A DNA stretch of 64,000 bases, taken from NCBI RefSeq assembly GCF_003977615.1, contig NZ_RYZR01000007.1, forward strand, positions 310,001-374,000, given 5' to 3'. Of this stretch, positions 16,821 through 26,881 are shown in pieces. Under the pieces are notes generated by a model that worked only from the letters and a program-made list of their open reading frames with translations, did not search any database and had not been told where the DNA came from. The translations under genes and the position numbers were made by a program. The stretch comes from Dyella dinghuensis. GTDB lineage: Bacteria > Pseudomonadota > Gammaproteobacteria > Xanthomonadales > Rhodanobacteraceae. Each line of letters begins with the position of its first letter. The stretch's first letter is position 1.

Positions 16821-17177
16821 GTGCCGCAATATCTCGTTTCTACTTACCTGCCGGAAAACTATGACCCGTCCACCGTATCCGAAGCGACTATCGAAGGCAT
16901 TCACGCGCTCAACCGGGAAATGGTCGCGGCGGGTGTGAGGAAATTCGCGTGTGGCCTGAGCCCGAAAGTCATGACGCTGCGTGGGCAAGCCAACGGTGAA
17001 GTGCTTGTCACTGACGGGCCATACGTAGAGGCGAAGGAGTTTGTGGGCGGCCTTTCGATACTGGAAACCGCAGATGTGGACGAGTTGCTGGCGTGGGTGC
17101 GCAAAGGCGCCAAAGTGTTTCCTGCCGTGGTCGAGGTGCGAGAGGTTTTCTATATGCCGGCTCCTGCCGGGGACTGA
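16821..17177 (+). CDS. YCII-related protein
   Basis: A 118-residue soluble protein read from a GTG start with an excellent AGGAGG ribosome site. The sequence MPQYLVSTYLPENYDP, the central VTDGPYVEAKEFVGGLSIL and the C-terminal VEVREVFY fit the YCII (DGPF/DGPY-motif) family, often encoded near ECF sigma factors. None is adjacent here. Family members are small dimeric ferredoxin-like folds with mostly unknown chemistry. The gene stands alone. Confidence 0.88.
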   Translation: MPQYLVSTYLPENYDPSTVSEATIEGIHALNREMVAAGVRKFACGLSPKVMTLRGQANGEVLVTDGPYVEAKEFVGGLSILETADVDELLAWVRKGAKVFPAVVEVREVFYMPAPAGD

Positions 17178-17324
17178 GAGCCATGGCAACAGCGAAGTGC
17201 GTAGTGGTGTTGCCGGGACTTCGCTTCGATAGAGCTAAGCAATTAAAAAATGGACGTGAGCGGCGGCAACAAGTGCGCTGCGCGCTATAGCGGCGATACG
17301 TAAAAAAATTCTGAGGAGAAGACC

Positions 17325-18077
17325 ATGCGCAAACACACGACTGGCGCTGTGCTGTTCACGTGCTCCATGCTGCTTGTCGGACTCGGCGTGGCGCATCAAG
17401 CGATAGCGCAGAATGTCGCTGCGCCGTATCCAAAGATGGCCCCGATCGACCAATACCTCATGCCGGACCGGCAAGCTGAAATCGCCCTCGCGCGAAGTGC
17501 CGCCCCCGATGCCATATCCCGCGACGCGACGGTCGTGATTCTCGGACGGCACGGCTACGAGACAGCTGTCCAGGGAAAAAACGGCTTCGTTTGCTTCGTG
17601 GGACGGAGTTGGAGCGCAGCATTCGACTGGGATGAATTCTGGAACCCGAAAGTGAAAGCTGCCGATTGTCTGAATCCACAGGCTGCACGTTCGATATGGC
17701 CGATCATTGAACTGCGCGCCAGGATGGTGATGGCTGGTCGTTCCAACGCGGAAGTTTTGTCGGCACTCAAAGCGGCATACGAAAACAAACATCTGCCGGA
17801 CCTCGAAAGCGGCGCGATGGATTACATGATGTCGAAATCGTCGTATCTGACTGACCAAGGTGGCCACAACATGCCGCATGTCATGTTCTACACCCGCGTC
17901 AAGGACGGTAAGGATTGGGGTTCTGGCGTAGAGGGTTCGCCGATTATGTCCAGCCCTTATTGGTTCTTCGCTCCGACGGAACCGTCCCAAATGAAAGGCC
18001 TGCCACCGATTCTTGTGTTCTTGGTTGCGGTTCCCAATTGGTCCGATGGAACGCCTGCGAGTATGTCCAGTCACTGA
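17325..18077 (+). CDS. Exported protein of unknown function
   Basis: A 250-residue protein with a clear signal peptide (about 1-28, ending QAIAQ) and an AGGAG ribosome site. I do not recognise the family. The mature part has motifs FVCFVGRSWSAAFDWDEFW, LRARMVMAGRSNAEVLSAL and MDYMMSKSSYLTDQGGHNMP, and two cysteines. It is probably periplasmic or secreted, with no transmembrane helix. The neighbouring YCII gene ends 147 bases upstream, so cotranscription is uncertain, and the remnant at 18140 follows it. Confidence 0.8.
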   Translation: MRKHTTGAVLFTCSMLLVGLGVAHQAIAQNVAAPYPKMAPIDQYLMPDRQAEIALARSAAPDAISRDATVVILGRHGYETAVQGKNGFVCFVGRSWSAAFDWDEFWNPKVKAADCLNPQAARSIWPIIELRARMVMAGRSNAEVLSALKAAYENKHLPDLESGAMDYMMSKSSYLTDQGGHNMPHVMFYTRVKDGKDWGSGVEGSPIMSSPYWFFAPTEPSQMKGLPPILVFLVAVPNWSDGTPASMSSH

Positions 18078-18139
18078 GACAGATGCGGCCTAGTGCTGGC
18101 CAGTTTGCTCAGCGTCGCCATAGGAAGCGCTGCCGCAAT

Positions 18140-18520
18140 GGCGCGATAGCCCGCGTCGTTGAGGAACCGTTCGCCGACGGTATGACCGAGCAATTGATCA
18201 ATGATCTGAGCAAGATCCCCGGCTCCCATGTGCCGTCATTGACCGCATCGCTTTATTTCAACGGCAAGCAGGCGACCATCCCTGACGTAGCCAAGACGCT
18301 GGGTGTCGCTTATGTGCTGGAAGGCAGCGTACGCAAATCCGGCAACACGCTGCGCATCGCCGCCGAACTGATCCGTGCGGACGACGGCTACGTCATTTGG
18401 TCCAACACGTACGATCGTCCGACCAAGGATGTTCTGGCGATTCAAAGCGACATCGCGATGTAGGTGAAGCACGCGCTGGAGGCGTCGCTAAGGCCATCCA
18501 GTACGGTCAAAACGGGTTGA
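18140..18520 (+). pseudogene. Remnant of a TolB-like/adenylate-cyclase-associated signalling protein
   Basis: An open frame ending at the TAG at 18461-18463 encodes FADGMTEQLINDLSKIPGSH, then GVAYVLEGSVRKSGNTLRIA and ADDGYVIWSNTYDRPTKDVL. This is the conserved TolB-like region of CadC-type and adenylate-cyclase-type regulators. Homology appears only from about 18164. The expected upstream effector or DNA-binding half is absent, and after the in-frame stop the same frame continues VKHALEASL before a second stop at 18518. So the gene is broken at both ends. No start codon or ribosome site fits. Confidence 0.75.
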
Positions 18521-18664
18521 GCGCGTAGACGTGCTTGAGCCATCCGTGCTCGAGCGCTATGCCCACGGCTTTGTTCGATAGCCCAAGTCTGCAACCGATC
18601 TGAGTCCGGACGTATCAATACCGAGACGCCAGATAGATCCTTTGCCCAGACGATGGAGATACAA

Positions 18665-19168
18665 ATGAACAGGAATGCGTTCTTAGTGGGTATTTTCTTT
18701 GCCCTTGCTGCCTTGAATGCCGGAGCTGCCACATCCGTAGCATCGAACGCGGAAGATTCTGCGAAGGGCGACCCCTTGTTTGGCACCATCTCAAAAATGG
18801 ATGCCGAATTCTTCGACGCATTCAATAACTGCAGCTCGCCCGATCAGCTTAAAAAGCACGTCAGTTATTTGAATCCAAACGTCGAGTTCTACCATGACAA
18901 AGGTGGCGTTACGTGGACGAGGCAAAATTACCTCGACAAAACGCGCAAGAACGTATGCGGTAATTTCCGGCGCGTGCTTACGGCAGGAAGCATGCAGGTT
19001 TTTCCCATCGAGGGGTACGGCGCCATCGAAGAGGGACACCACACGTTCTGTGAGATTAAATCGGGCAAATGTTTTGGCGAAGCCAAATTTTTGATTATTT
19101 GGCACCAGTCTCCCGATGGGTGGGAAATAACCCGAATCCTCAGTTACGGGCACCAAGCGATCCATTGA
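18665..19168 (+). CDS. Exported NTF2-like (SnoaL/DUF4440-type) protein
   Basis: A 167-residue protein with a signal peptide (MNRNAFLVGIFFALAALNAG, cleaved after AGA). The ATG at 18665 has a GGAG site; an ATG 12 bases earlier is less well placed. The mature part is a small alpha+beta cone fold: an N-terminal helix FFDAFNNCSSPDQLKKHV, then VEFYHDKGGVTWTRQNYL and a beta sheet ending GWEITRILSYGHQ. Such proteins often act as binding or isomerase domains. No catalytic set can be assigned, and the gene is monocistronic. Confidence 0.8.
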   Translation: MNRNAFLVGIFFALAALNAGAATSVASNAEDSAKGDPLFGTISKMDAEFFDAFNNCSSPDQLKKHVSYLNPNVEFYHDKGGVTWTRQNYLDKTRKNVCGNFRRVLTAGSMQVFPIEGYGAIEEGHHTFCEIKSGKCFGEAKFLIIWHQSPDGWEITRILSYGHQAIH

Positions 19169-19304
19169 ACCGGGCCGCTGACGCGTAGACCCGAGGCCCG
19201 AAACGCGCTCGTTTCAGCCGGCATCGGCGCCATCCACGTAACCTTAACTTCTCACGTCTTTGGCCGATAACCGCCTTGGGATGTCCTTCCCTAAGGTCAG
19301 GTCA

Positions 19305-21629
19305 ATGACGGCGCGGGTCGTACGGTTACTTAAGAGAAGCACGCGGCTCAGCATCGCCGTCACGCTGATGCTTGCGCTGTGCAGCACGTTTGCCGTGGGC
19401 TGGATGCTGTTGTCGCAACGCTGGGTCGGCTACGACTATGAAGTGATAACGACCAATGACCAGCTGCGCGAAGCGCTCCAGGTGCAGCGCCTTGGTATAG
19501 GGCGTTATGCCGTGCGTGGCCTTCAGGACGGGCGTCAGGACTTTCTGCAGTCGCGCGCAAGCGTCGATCATTTATTTGAGCAACTGTCTTCGCTTGTCCA
19601 TGGGAACGAAGCCCAAGTTGCTCACGTCGGGGTTGTCCGAAGCGTGATCGATGCGCGCATGGTTCTCGCCAGCCAGGCATTGGTTCAAAAAGATGCCGGG
19701 CATGCAGACGCGAGTACAAACGTTATCCATTCTGATCGCTATTCCCAAGTCAATGTGGACCTAAGCCGAGCGCTGGATGCGGTCGATACACAGGAGCGCT
19801 CCTCCCTCGCACAGCGCCTGTGGTTGGAAAAAGTGGCAGCTATACCACTTGTTGCTACGCTCTTAGGCTTCGTCGTGTTCGTTGTCATGCTCATCATACG
19901 AACACGCTCATCGGCGCTGGCGATCCTTAGAGAGTTGGACGCATCGCACCAGGAAGTCGCGCGCAGTCGTGCCGAGTTGGCGACCGTGAATGACACTTCG
20001 CCGCTTGGTTTGATTCAGTTGGATACAGCGGGTAGGCCAACGTACGTCAATGCTCATTTCCGTGAGTTCATTGGCGTCACCGAAGGTGAGGACATCCTGG
20101 ACGCATGGAAGCGGTCGCTTCATGCGGATGACTCGGCACTCGTTCTCGCGGCTTTGGATGAAATGGTCGCGCAGCAAGGCGATGCACGCGGGGAGTACCG
20201 TGTCATTCGGGCCGATGGCTCGCTGGCATGGCTTTCCGCACATTTTGTGCCGCTATGCATCAGCAACGAGCTGGCCGGCTATGTGGGTGTAGTCGTGGAC
20301 ACCACATGCGAGCATCAGCTGCGTGCGGAACTCAAGCGCAGCCAGGAGTTGCTCGAACGCATCACCAATTCGGTACCTGCATTGGTCGCCTACATCGATG
20401 CCAGCGAAACATATCGCTTCGCGAATGCCACTTACGGCCGATGGTATGGAACAAGTGCGACACCTCGGCCGGGGCAATCCGTCAGCGATTTCCTCGGAGA
20501 GTCTCACTACGCACACATAAAGCCCCATATCGATCGAGTGTTGGCCGGTGAGACCGTGTCTTTTGAAACGTCACGCGACATGGGGGAAGGGCGAAAGCTT
20601 TTCAGGCAAGTGTCGTTCACGCCGAATGTAGACAGCAAAGGAAACACGATTGGTTTCTTTTCGCTGGTCGTGGATTTATCCGAGCGCAAGGAAATGGAAG
20701 ATCGCCTGTTCGATGCCAAGGAGCAGTTGCAGGTCACCCTCGATGCGCTTGGCGACGCGGTCATCACCACCGATGCCACTGGGCACATCAACTACATGAA
20801 CGAACGCGCCCAGGAGATTCTGGAGCGCAGCCTGGATGATGTTCGCGGCATGTCGGTCGATCATGTATTCACCGTCATCGATGGCGACGGAAAACCAAGC
20901 TCGACATCACTGACACGGGCCATTGCCGAAAATCGCACCGTGGACATGTTGCAGCCGCGCAAATTGCTGCTCACGGATGGATTGGTTCTCGATATCGAGG
21001 ACGTTGCGTCGCCCTTGTGCGACCGCCTTGGTCACGTTGTAGGTGGCGTATTGGTGCTGCGCGACGTCAGCGTTGCGCAGGCCGTTGCTGACCGTTTGCG
21101 TCAGGCGGCCGAGCACGATCCGCTAACCCGCTTGCCCAATCGCTTGTTCTTCGAAAACCGTGCTCGCCACGTTCTCGAAAGCGCGATGGCTGGCAGCGAG
21201 CATATGGCATTGCTCTACATCGACGTCGACGGGTTCAAGGGCGTCAACGACACGTTTGGCCATCATGCCGGTGATGCATTGCTGCAAGAAGTGGGACGTC
21301 GTCTAAAAGCTTCGATTCGCGATCAAGATGTGGCCTGCCGGCTAGGCGGCGATGAGTTCATTGTCCTTCTCCCTCGCGTATCCACGCAGGCCTCGGCACA
21401 AATCGTGGCGAGCAAGATTCTGGCTGCCGGCAAGCTTCCGTTTGCGTGGCAGGGTCATACCTTGGCCATCACGCTAAGTGTGGGCATTAGCGTCTATCCG
21501 TTCGATGGCCAGGATTTGGCGACGCTCATGCAAAGCGCCGATCAGGCGCTCTATCAAGCCAAGGACCTGGGCAAGAACCGAAGCGTCGTCTCCCGGGGAA
21601 CCCGGCTATCCATGCCCGGCAGGGCATAG
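19305..21629 (+). CDS. Membrane PAS-GGDEF diguanylate cyclase
   Basis: A protein of about 774 residues making cyclic di-GMP. Two transmembrane helices (about 10-35 and 185-205) bracket a periplasmic region. Three PAS-type domains follow (about 215-340, 350-460 and 470-590), then the GGDEF domain (about 610-765). The active site is intact (GGDEF in [14 protein letters not shown]). The inhibitory RxxD site is present as RDQD five residues before it, so product feedback is expected. No EAL domain follows. The start at 19305 is supported by AAGGTCAGG; an upstream TTG at 19260 is possible but poorly supported. The signal sensed is unknown. Confidence 0.95.
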
Positions 21630-21782
21630 CGCGCCCGCTTTGGGCAAGATATTGCGGTTCGACCGATGTTAAATTGTGACCGCTCAATGGGGTGCGCTGG
21701 GCGCCATTGCGAGCACGATCTTTAAGCTGTCAAAAGCCGCTGCTAGGTTATGCGGCGACTATTCTGTACTTGTGGGGAAAAG

Positions 21783-22769
21783 ATGGACGCTCAGACAGCG
21801 GCAGGGCGGGGCGATACCCAACCAGCGCCCGGGCGGCGAACGTCTCGGCGTGCTCCCATCGACCATCGCGCCAATTTGGCGCTGCTTGGACTCATCGCGA
21901 CGGCCGTGGTGATACAACTCATCGCGTGGCCATTCTTGTTGCGGCAATGGGGCGCGTCCATGCTGTGGATCGCGGTGCCGCTCGTGGTGCTGACGCCAAC
22001 GCACTGGGGCCTGATCCATGAGTCGATTCATGGCCAGCTATCGTCGCGACGTTGGCTCAACGAATGGCTCGGGCGCGTCCTAGCCATCGCCTTCCTGTTG
22101 CCGTACGACGCAGCGCGCTTCGGTCACCTGATGCATCACCGCTTTACACGCGAATCATTCGATCGGCCCGACGTGCATGATGGCGTGACGCATCGCGTGC
22201 TCGCGCGCATCGGTTATTACACGCACCTGTTAGGTGGTTTGTATCTGGCAGAACTTGCATTGCCGCTGCTCACATTTTTGCCCGCATCTTGGGTATGCCG
22301 ACTCGTCGCGCACAAGCTTCGCAGCGAAGACCCGATAGACCAGGATGTCCGGCGCCTGTTTGTAGCCTTTGCCGGAAATTCCGAACGGCGCGCACATATA
22401 CGACGCGACTGGATGCTGTCGGTCGTACTCCATGCCTGTGCATTTTATCTGTATGGGGCGTGGTGGCCCGTGCTTGCCATAACGATGTTTCTGCGCGGGC
22501 TGTGGCTCTCAGTTGCGGACAACCTGCCGCACTACGATGTCATGCTTGACGAGCAGCAGCGGGCCCGCAACTTTCGCGCGCCCGCGATCTGGCACCCTGT
22601 GTTGATGAATCATCACCTTCATCGTCTGCATCACCAGCATCCAACACTGCCGTGGACGGCACTTCCGGCGCTCGCGCGCGATGCTGCCTCAGCTTCTGTT
22701 CCCAATACAGACGCTGCTTATTTCAGGGCAGCACTCCGGCAGCTTCGTGGGTTTGGCAAAGTACGATAA
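21783..22769 (+). CDS. Membrane fatty acid desaturase
   Basis: A 328-residue integral-membrane diiron enzyme that introduces double bonds in acyl chains. The three histidine boxes are present: HESIH (near residue 75), HLMHHRF (near 110) and NHHLHRLHHQHP (near 285). Four hydrophobic segments fit the family. The ATG at 21783 follows a GGGGAAAAG site; the frame can be read from 21750 but that adds an unconserved Cys-rich lead. It could equally act on a carotenoid or sphingolipid precursor, as the family is broad. It stands alone. Confidence 0.88.
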   Translation: MDAQTAAGRGDTQPAPGRRTSRRAPIDHRANLALLGLIATAVVIQLIAWPFLLRQWGASMLWIAVPLVVLTPTHWGLIHESIHGQLSSRRWLNEWLGRVLAIAFLLPYDAARFGHLMHHRFTRESFDRPDVHDGVTHRVLARIGYYTHLLGGLYLAELALPLLTFLPASWVCRLVAHKLRSEDPIDQDVRRLFVAFAGNSERRAHIRRDWMLSVVLHACAFYLYGAWWPVLAITMFLRGLWLSVADNLPHYDVMLDEQQRARNFRAPAIWHPVLMNHHLHRLHHQHPTLPWTALPALARDAASASVPNTDAAYFRAALRQLRGFGKVR

Positions 22770-23122
22770 GCACACACGCCTGCGTGCGCGTACGCTCTGA
22801 GAAGACTTCCGAATCCCTTATTGATTAAGGAATGGAGACCAAATCAGATGCCGCCTTTAATACATAGGTTGTTGCCTGCACTAAGATCCGCTTTCGACCC
22901 AAGGCGGACAAACTCGTCATTTACCCTCGCACATATGGTTAATTGCATGCATCAGCGCGATTAAGGCTGGATGTGTTCCAGTGGGGCATCGCGTAGCTAT
23001 CAACGGGGAGGGCGCGGCGTGCAATGACTTGACTTCCCAATTAGGGAGTTACACCGTTGCTTAATCCAGTGGGCTTGGTAATGATCCAGTAGCGTTACGC
23101 ACAAACAGATTCGGGGGAATCC
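22770..23122. other. Intergenic region with a repeat copy
   Basis: This 353-base region holds no supported gene. A short CCTTA/TAAGG stem near 22816 could end the desaturase transcript weakly. It contains one copy of the 'CTTTCGACCC' repeat (listed separately). The last 100 bases presumably hold the promoter of the secreted repeat protein. Confidence 0.5.
22885..22910. repeat. 'CTTTCGACCC' intergenic repeat, copy 1
   Basis: The copy reads TCCGC at the left, CTTTCGACCCAAG in the middle and GCGGA at the right, so the ends pair with each other (TCCGC/GCGGA). Related copies occur at 25584-25625 and 30316-30347. Confidence 0.75.
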
Positions 23123-25297
23123 ATGTTTACTGGTCAATGGATGAATAATCATCGTGGCAAGGTGGGCGGCCGCGTTGCCATCGCACTACTGGTGTTTCTG
23201 GCTGCGAATCTCTTGACGGCAGGCATGCCAGCTTGGGCTGCCGCCGCGCATTACAGCGTCATGAGTCTGCCGCTTAATGCGGGAAACGGGACCTTGAGCG
23301 CACCGCAGTCGATCGTCCTCGGTCAGAATGGAACGATCTATGGTGTGACCAGTTCCGGTGGGCAGCTTAATAACGGCGGCTTGTTCTCGATGTCACAAGC
23401 GGGTGTCTACACCGAGCTTCATGCCTTCAATAGCGGCGAAGGTGCGATACTTGAAGTAAGCCAGCCGGCCGACAACTTCAACTTTCTTACCCTCGCCTCG
23501 AACGGTGCGTTGATTGGTGTATCGAATGCGGGTGGGGTCTATTTACCCACCGAAGACCCGTCGGGAACGTCTTACACGATGTCGGCGACTGGTATATTCA
23601 GTTCGCTGCACAGCTTTTATGCGGGTAATGGCGAGATCACGAGCCCGACAAGCATTGCGTCAGGAAGCGATGGCAACATTTTCGGGCTTGCGCTGGGTCC
23701 GACTTGGGCCAACACCACCACCACCACAAGCACCGCAAATCTCTTTGAGCTGAATCCAGATGGCTCGGCGAACAACATCTACGCATTCGAGAGCTTTGCC
23801 CCGACTGGCTTCGCACTTGGCTTGAACGACGACATGTATGTCTCGTTGCCGAAAGGCACCGTCATACCTGAAGCGGGTGGTGCGGCATCCACCGGCGACG
23901 TCATCCTTAAGGTGACTTCGAATGGCGTGGGAAGCGTCGTCCACGTGCTCGATCCGACGGAGGGCCAAGGTATTGATGAAATTATCGAAGACGGTCATGG
24001 CAACTTGTATGGCTCGGCGCTGACGGGAGGAGCCGGGGTCGATGGCGGCGACGGAAGTGTCTTTCGTGTGAGTGCCTCGGGTGATTTTTCGGTGCTCCAT
24101 AGCTTCAGCAGCTTTGTTGGGGAAGAGCAACAGGGTTACTGGCCCAGTGCGCTGGTCGCCGGCTCCGACGGCAACCTCTACGGAATAGCGCGTGTCGGCG
24201 GCGCGGGGTCGGACGGTACCTTCTTCAGAATTGCCGCAGACGGGGCTTACACCGCTCTCCATTCTTTTGGAGACTCATCCATTGACGGGGCTGACCTCAA
24301 ATCGCTAGTCCAAGTTGGGCCGAGAACGCTCTATGGTGTCTTTGAGGGAGGCCCCAACCTAAGCGGAGGTGTTTTTAAGCTCGTCGTTCCGATACAGGAC
24401 GACTTTTTCGGCGTGGGCAAGTCGCCGATGTTGGTGAGCGGCTCCAGTCTTGCCAGTTTTTGGACTGCAGACGGTGTGTCCAAAACGATGTCGATAGCGC
24501 AAGGCTACTATCCGGTGGCTGTGGGCGATTTCAATGGCGACGGCATAGCGGATATCGTTTGGACCAGTGCCAAGCATGATCTGTATGTGTGGTTCGGCGG
24601 AGTGAATGGTTTCACTTCACAGTTTGCCGGTACGTATCCCGATGGTTGGACGTTGGTCGGCGCAGGTGATGTCGATGGTGACGGCAAAGACGATCTGATC
24701 TGGATCGACACGCAAACCCATCAATTCGCGTATTGGCTGATGAATGGCGCCACCCGCTCGGGCTACCGCATCTTCAACATCACGCCAGGTTACTACCCTG
24801 CTGCTCTCGGCGATTTCAATGGTGACGGGAAGCTGGACATCATGTGGACCAGCGCCAACAACGATCTTTATGTCTGGCTCGGCAACGGTGCAGGTTACAC
24901 ATCCAAATACATAACGACCTATCCGGCTGGATGGCGGATTATTGGCCGAGGCGATCTCGATGGCGATGGTTGCGATGATCTGATCTGGTCAACCGCCGAT
25001 GGCACGCAATGGGGATATTGGCTCATGAATGGCGCGTCGATCAACCACGTGGCGTCTTTCAGTGTGCCTAGTACGCTCGCAGGTTACGTCATTGCTGGCA
25101 GCGCGGATTACAACGGTGACGGTTTGGTGGATATCCTTTGGTCAAATGGTTCGCAAAACGTTTTGTGGTCGAACCAGGGTAGTTGTTCGACGACCACCGA
25201 CTGCACCTTTGCTCCGGCGGACGTTCCAGGATCGCTGACAAATGGTCAGAACATATTTAACAGCGCGTTGCCGTCGACCACCCCGGGAAGTTTTTGA
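23123..25297 (+). CDS. Secreted beta-propeller protein: TIGR03803-type repeats then FG-GAP repeats
   Basis: A 724-residue exported protein starting after GGGGGAATCC. The signal peptide is about residues 1-40. Residues about 55-425 hold five or six repeats of the form GSDGNLYG...GG....G..F.....G....LHSF (Gloeo/Verruco-type, TIGR03803). Residues about 450-690 hold FG-GAP/VCBS repeats with calcium-binding loops such as DFNGDGIADIVW, DVDGDGKDDLIW, DFNGDGKLDIMW and DLDGDGCDDLIW. It is likely a secreted or surface adhesive or carbohydrate-associated protein. No enzyme motif is seen. It stands alone. Confidence 0.88.
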   Translation: MFTGQWMNNHRGKVGGRVAIALLVFLAANLLTAGMPAWAAAAHYSVMSLPLNAGNGTLSAPQSIVLGQNGTIYGVTSSGGQLNNGGLFSMSQAGVYTELHAFNSGEGAILEVSQPADNFNFLTLASNGALIGVSNAGGVYLPTEDPSGTSYTMSATGIFSSLHSFYAGNGEITSPTSIASGSDGNIFGLALGPTWANTTTTTSTANLFELNPDGSANNIYAFESFAPTGFALGLNDDMYVSLPKGTVIPEAGGAASTGDVILKVTSNGVGSVVHVLDPTEGQGIDEIIEDGHGNLYGSALTGGAGVDGGDGSVFRVSASGDFSVLHSFSSFVGEEQQGYWPSALVAGSDGNLYGIARVGGAGSDGTFFRIAADGAYTALHSFGDSSIDGADLKSLVQVGPRTLYGVFEGGPNLSGGVFKLVVPIQDDFFGVGKSPMLVSGSSLASFWTADGVSKTMSIAQGYYPVAVGDFNGDGIADIVWTSAKHDLYVWFGGVNGFTSQFAGTYPDGWTLVGAGDVDGDGKDDLIWIDTQTHQFAYWLMNGATRSGYRIFNITPGYYPAALGDFNGDGKLDIMWTSANNDLYVWLGNGAGYTSKYITTYPAGWRIIGRGDLDGDGCDDLIWSTADGTQWGYWLMNGASINHVASFSVPSTLAGYVIAGSADYNGDGLVDILWSNGSQNVLWSNQGSCSTTTDCTFAPADVPGSLTNGQNIFNSALPSTTPGSF

Positions 25298-25634
25298 GAG
25301 ATGAACCATTCGTCCTGTTCAAAAAAAGATTAGGTTGAGCCTTTAGGTTGATTCAAGCTGGTTGAGGAGGTGCAAACGGAAGGCTGCTTTCAGGTCTGGT
25401 TTGCAGGGATGGTTTTTCAAGAACCAAAGATTGGATTAATCAGTGAGGTCTCACCTGGAACGGCTGCCTCACCGATAGCTGAGGCCTTCGCCCGTAGCGA
25501 GTTCGGTCCCTTTTTAACGTCGATAAGGTGGGGCTAAGGGGCTTGGATGACCAAAGTATTCGATGCGGTCAAAGATCGTTCCTGATGTCCGCTATCGACG
25601 GCAGCTGCCACCCAAAGCGGACATCCCCCGCGAA
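25298..25634. other. Intergenic region with repeat copy 2
   Basis: About 337 bases lie between the propeller gene and the DUF6630 gene. It contains a repeat copy near its end and no recognisable promoter or terminator. The plus-strand open frame from 25563 runs through the repeat and is probably not the real start of the next gene. Confidence 0.5.
25584..25625. repeat. 'CTTTCGACCC'-type intergenic repeat, copy 2 (with inserted loop)
   Basis: Arms GATGTCCGCT (25584-25593) and AGCGGACATC (25616-25625) are perfect complements. Between them the loop holds CGACGGCAGCTGCCACCCAA, which includes an internal GGCAGCTGCC palindrome absent from copy 1. Confidence 0.75.
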
Positions 25635-26213
25635 ATGGTTATGATAGGTAGCAGCAACCGAAAGAGCGTTCCCGTGACCTCATCCGACAATGATTTCGAC
25701 AGCGAGCACGACTTGGACGGGGACGAGGGTGTCAGTGACTCGGTAGAAGCGCGTGTCTGGCAGCTGTTGTTGCTGATCAATCCGGGTGATGAAGAGAGCG
25801 CCTTGCAGCAGTTCGCGGATTACCGGGATGCAGCCGCCCATGTGGACGAGAATGACGTAGAGCCGATTGACATCATCCGCAGGGTGATCGACTGGCGATC
25901 CGGCTTTTATGTCGACAGGCACGACACGCGCGCATTAGTGCAAGCCATCGACGAGCTTTCCTCGCGCTGGAATATATCTATCGATTGGGATGGTGATCCA
26001 GACGACGACGATTTCCATACAGATATCGATGCGGCTTCGCTATTCGCCATCGCCTACGACGGCCTGCTTGAGCACGGCTATACCTTGTGGGCCTGGGAAG
26101 CCGAGGACGACAGCTGTGCGGGCTGGATCACGCTGAAGCGCGACAATGAGTTTTTGCGTGAGTTGGCGACGTCGCTCGGTATCAACATGCGGCTGGGTAG
26201 CGAAGTTACTTGA
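25635..26213 (+). CDS. DUF6630-family protein
   Basis: About 192 residues, soluble and strongly acidic, with the N-terminus running SSDNDFDSEHDLDGDEGVSD. Internal features include VWQLLLLINPGDEESALQQF, DIIRRVIDWRSGFYVDRHDT and WAWEAEDDSCAGWITLKRD. I assign it to DUF6630 by these conserved blocks. The function is unknown. The start is uncertain: an ATG at 25635 or 25641 is likelier than 25563, because the upstream part is repeat sequence. Confidence 0.72.
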   Translation: MVMIGSSNRKSVPVTSSDNDFDSEHDLDGDEGVSDSVEARVWQLLLLINPGDEESALQQFADYRDAAAHVDENDVEPIDIIRRVIDWRSGFYVDRHDTRALVQAIDELSSRWNISIDWDGDPDDDDFHTDIDAASLFAIAYDGLLEHGYTLWAWEAEDDSCAGWITLKRDNEFLRELATSLGINMRLGSEVT

Positions 26214-26455
26214 GTTCCGGTTGCAGCTCACCGCTTTCGGCCGCAAGCGGGCGCTAAGCCCTCGCAATAGCCACATTCTTACGTCGCTGGAATCGGCTCG
26301 GTAGGGTGGCCCTTGTCCTTTGCGCAGCACGTTCGTTCGCTACAAACACATCCATTCAGGATTTTTCAGGGCGATATCAGAACTGTTTCAGGAATTCCTG
26401 GCGGTAACGTCGTTACTCTAAGAAGCTCGTGCGATCCATTGCTAGGGAGAAGGCT

Positions 26456-26881
26456 ATGACTAAAGTCACGCGTATTCTTTTGTTGGGTGCGATGTCGTTC
26501 TTACCCACGTTGCCGGCAATGGCGTGTGGTACGTCGAGTGATCCTGTTCAAGTAGTTCAAGCGCAAGTCGACGCATTCAACGCGCATGACATTGATGCGT
26601 TTGCTGCCTGTTATGCGGACGACGTCACTATCACCGATTTAAGCGGCAAAGACCCCGTGATAAAAGGCATTCCCGCACTCAAGAAAACGTACGCGTTTCT
26701 TGCGAGGGTGCCAAAGCAATTCCATGTGGAGATCGTCCAGCGCGTCGTTACCGGACCGATAGTGGCCGACCGCGAGCGGGCAATCGGGCTTCCTGCGGGC
26801 AAGGGGCAGCCGGAGGCCATGGCGATATACGAAGTGCGCAACGGCAAGATTCAGAACGTGTGGTTCCCGCCGAAAAGCTAG
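26456..26881 (+). CDS. Exported SnoaL-like (NTF2-fold) protein
   Basis: A 141-residue protein with a signal peptide (MTKVTRILLLGAMSFLPTLP, cleaved near AMA-C). A strong GGGAGAAGG site supports the ATG at 26456. The fold markers VQAQVDAFNAHDIDAFAACY and ADDVTITDL are the first helix and strand of steroid isomerase-like SnoaL proteins. The end AIYEVRNGKIQNVWF matches too. It could bind or isomerise a small ligand in the periplasm. It is independent of the other NTF2-like gene at 18665. Confidence 0.85.
   Translation: MTKVTRILLLGAMSFLPTLPAMACGTSSDPVQVVQAQVDAFNAHDIDAFAACYADDVTITDLSGKDPVIKGIPALKKTYAFLARVPKQFHVEIVQRVVTGPIVADRERAIGLPAGKGQPEAMAIYEVRNGKIQNVWFPPKS

Noticed and set aside
16530-17189. 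Minus-strand frame opposite the YCII gene
   Set aside because: The YCII gene has an AGGAGG site and conserved motifs; the opposite frame has no family resemblance.
26227-26263. Possible fourth copy of the 'CTTTCGACCC' repeat
   Set aside because: Only CCGCTTTCGGCC resembles the core, and the arms do not match convincingly.
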